DNA of 5,482 nt from Dehalococcoidia bacterium. Lineage in GTDB: Bacteria > Chloroflexota > Dehalococcoidia > Dehalococcoidales > Fen-1064. Shown here in pieces: positions 5,203 to 5,482 of the stretch. A model generated the notes under the pieces. The model ran no database searches, was not told the DNA's origin, and saw only the letters and a program-made list of their open reading frames with translations. Position 1 is the stretch's first letter, and each line of letters opens with the position of its first letter. Both the position numbers and the translations under genes were made by a program. The DNA is taken from contig JAUYDN010000170.1 in NCBI GenBank assembly GCA_030691775.1, positions 1 through 5,482 on the forward strand, in the 5' to 3' direction.

Positions 5203-5328
5203 AGAAAAAACCAAGAGACAAAATACAAATACCAAACAAAGCCAAATGAATAAAAGCAAAGCTGAAAATAGTTCCGTTTTTGGTATTGAGATTTTGGTTA
5301 TGATTTGGTTCTTGAAATTTGGGATTTA
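5203..5328. repeat. AT-rich imperfect palindromic element
   Basis: The left half is rich in A and repeats CCAAA-like words; the right half is rich in T and repeats TTTGG-like words, so the halves are rough complements. The clearest arms are AATACCAAA (5228-5236) and TTTGGTATT (5279-5287). Its composition differs sharply from the GC-balanced genes around it. It fills the gap between the tRNA and the PlsY gene. A dispersed MITE-like element is my inference. Confidence 0.45.
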
Positions 5329-5336
5329 ATAATACG

Positions 5337-5482
5337 ATGGCACAGTGGCTGATTGTACTGCTCGGGTACGTGATGGGAATGTGCCCCACCGCCTATATCT
5401 TCAGTAAGAAAATGCTGGGAAAGGATATCCGCAAGCTCGGCGATGGCAACATGGGCGCCCGCAACGCCTATTTTGAAATCAG
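5337..5482 (+). CDS. plsY: PlsY-family glycerol-3-phosphate acyltransferase, N-terminal part
   Basis: PlsY is a membrane enzyme that transfers an acyl chain from acyl-phosphate to glycerol 3-phosphate, the first step of bacterial phospholipid synthesis. Only 48 codons are in the window; the gene runs off the end, against a usual length of about 200 residues. Visible are the first membrane helix WLIVLLGYVMGMCPTAYIF (4-22), with the family's G-x-x-PT-A/G-Y pattern, then KKMLGKDIRKLGDGNMGARN (24-43). The last stretch aligns with the PlsY motif GSGNxGATN but reads GDGNMGARN: serine is replaced by aspartate and threonine by arginine. ATG 5337 is the only start that keeps helix 1 whole. Its ribosome binding site is weak (GGGA, 12 bases away). 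The changed motif suggests a divergent paralogue, so the exact substrate is uncertain. Confidence 0.75.
   Translation, partial: MAQWLIVLLGYVMGMCPTAYIFSKKMLGKDIRKLGDGNMGARNAYFEI

Noticed and set aside
5112..5328. tRNA-associated integration site
   Set aside because: No integrase is present and no repeat of the tRNA 3' end is seen downstream in the window.
4913..5389. 158-codon minus-strand reading frame
   Set aside because: It crosses the tRNA antisense, the AT-rich element and repeats; chance frame.

Overview
The window looks like a piece of a moderate-GC bacterial chromosome. My best guess is an uncultured Chloroflexota of the Dehalococcoidia type. This rests on the mix of a homoserine dehydrogenase with ACT domain, a membrane-anchored IPT/TIG-type surface protein, a variant PlsY and many small dispersed palindromes. 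It is inference; no marker gene here fixes the taxonomy.

Layout: (1) 1-120 is a nested palindromic repeat. (2) 186-722 (+) is a RimJ/RimL-like GNAT acetyltransferase. (3) 733-903 (+) is the N-terminal relic of an MFS transporter, cut off after its first membrane helix. (4) 904-1419 has no gene; it holds a promoter-like site with a perfect TTGACA box and two more palindromic repeats. (5) 1420-2685 (+) is homoserine dehydrogenase, with its dehydrogenase and ACT regions intact but an aberrant substrate/metal loop. (6) 2710-4239 (-) is a convergent gene for a secreted protein with four Ig-like repeats, an FN3-like domain and a C-terminal membrane anchor; it has a good sigma70-type promoter just upstream. 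(7) 4300-5060 has no credible gene and is packed with REP/MITE-like hairpins of several families. (8) 5112-5198 (+) is tRNA-Leu(UAA) with its own promoter and an encoded CCA. (9) 5203-5328 is an AT-rich imperfect palindrome. (10) 5337 to the window end is the N-terminus of a PlsY-family acyltransferase with an altered glycine-rich motif.

The genes do not form one pathway: threonine/methionine synthesis, phospholipid synthesis, surface structure and protein or small-molecule acetylation are each represented once. The homoserine dehydrogenase stands alone, with no thrB or thrC beside it. What unites the window is its repeats: almost every intergenic space is filled by short palindromes. Several share GTCATTC/GAATGAC ends and carry smaller hairpins nested inside. 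I saw no defence system, CRISPR array, transposase or phage gene. The items most worth checking are the homoserine dehydrogenase loop, the PlsY variant and the nested repeats.
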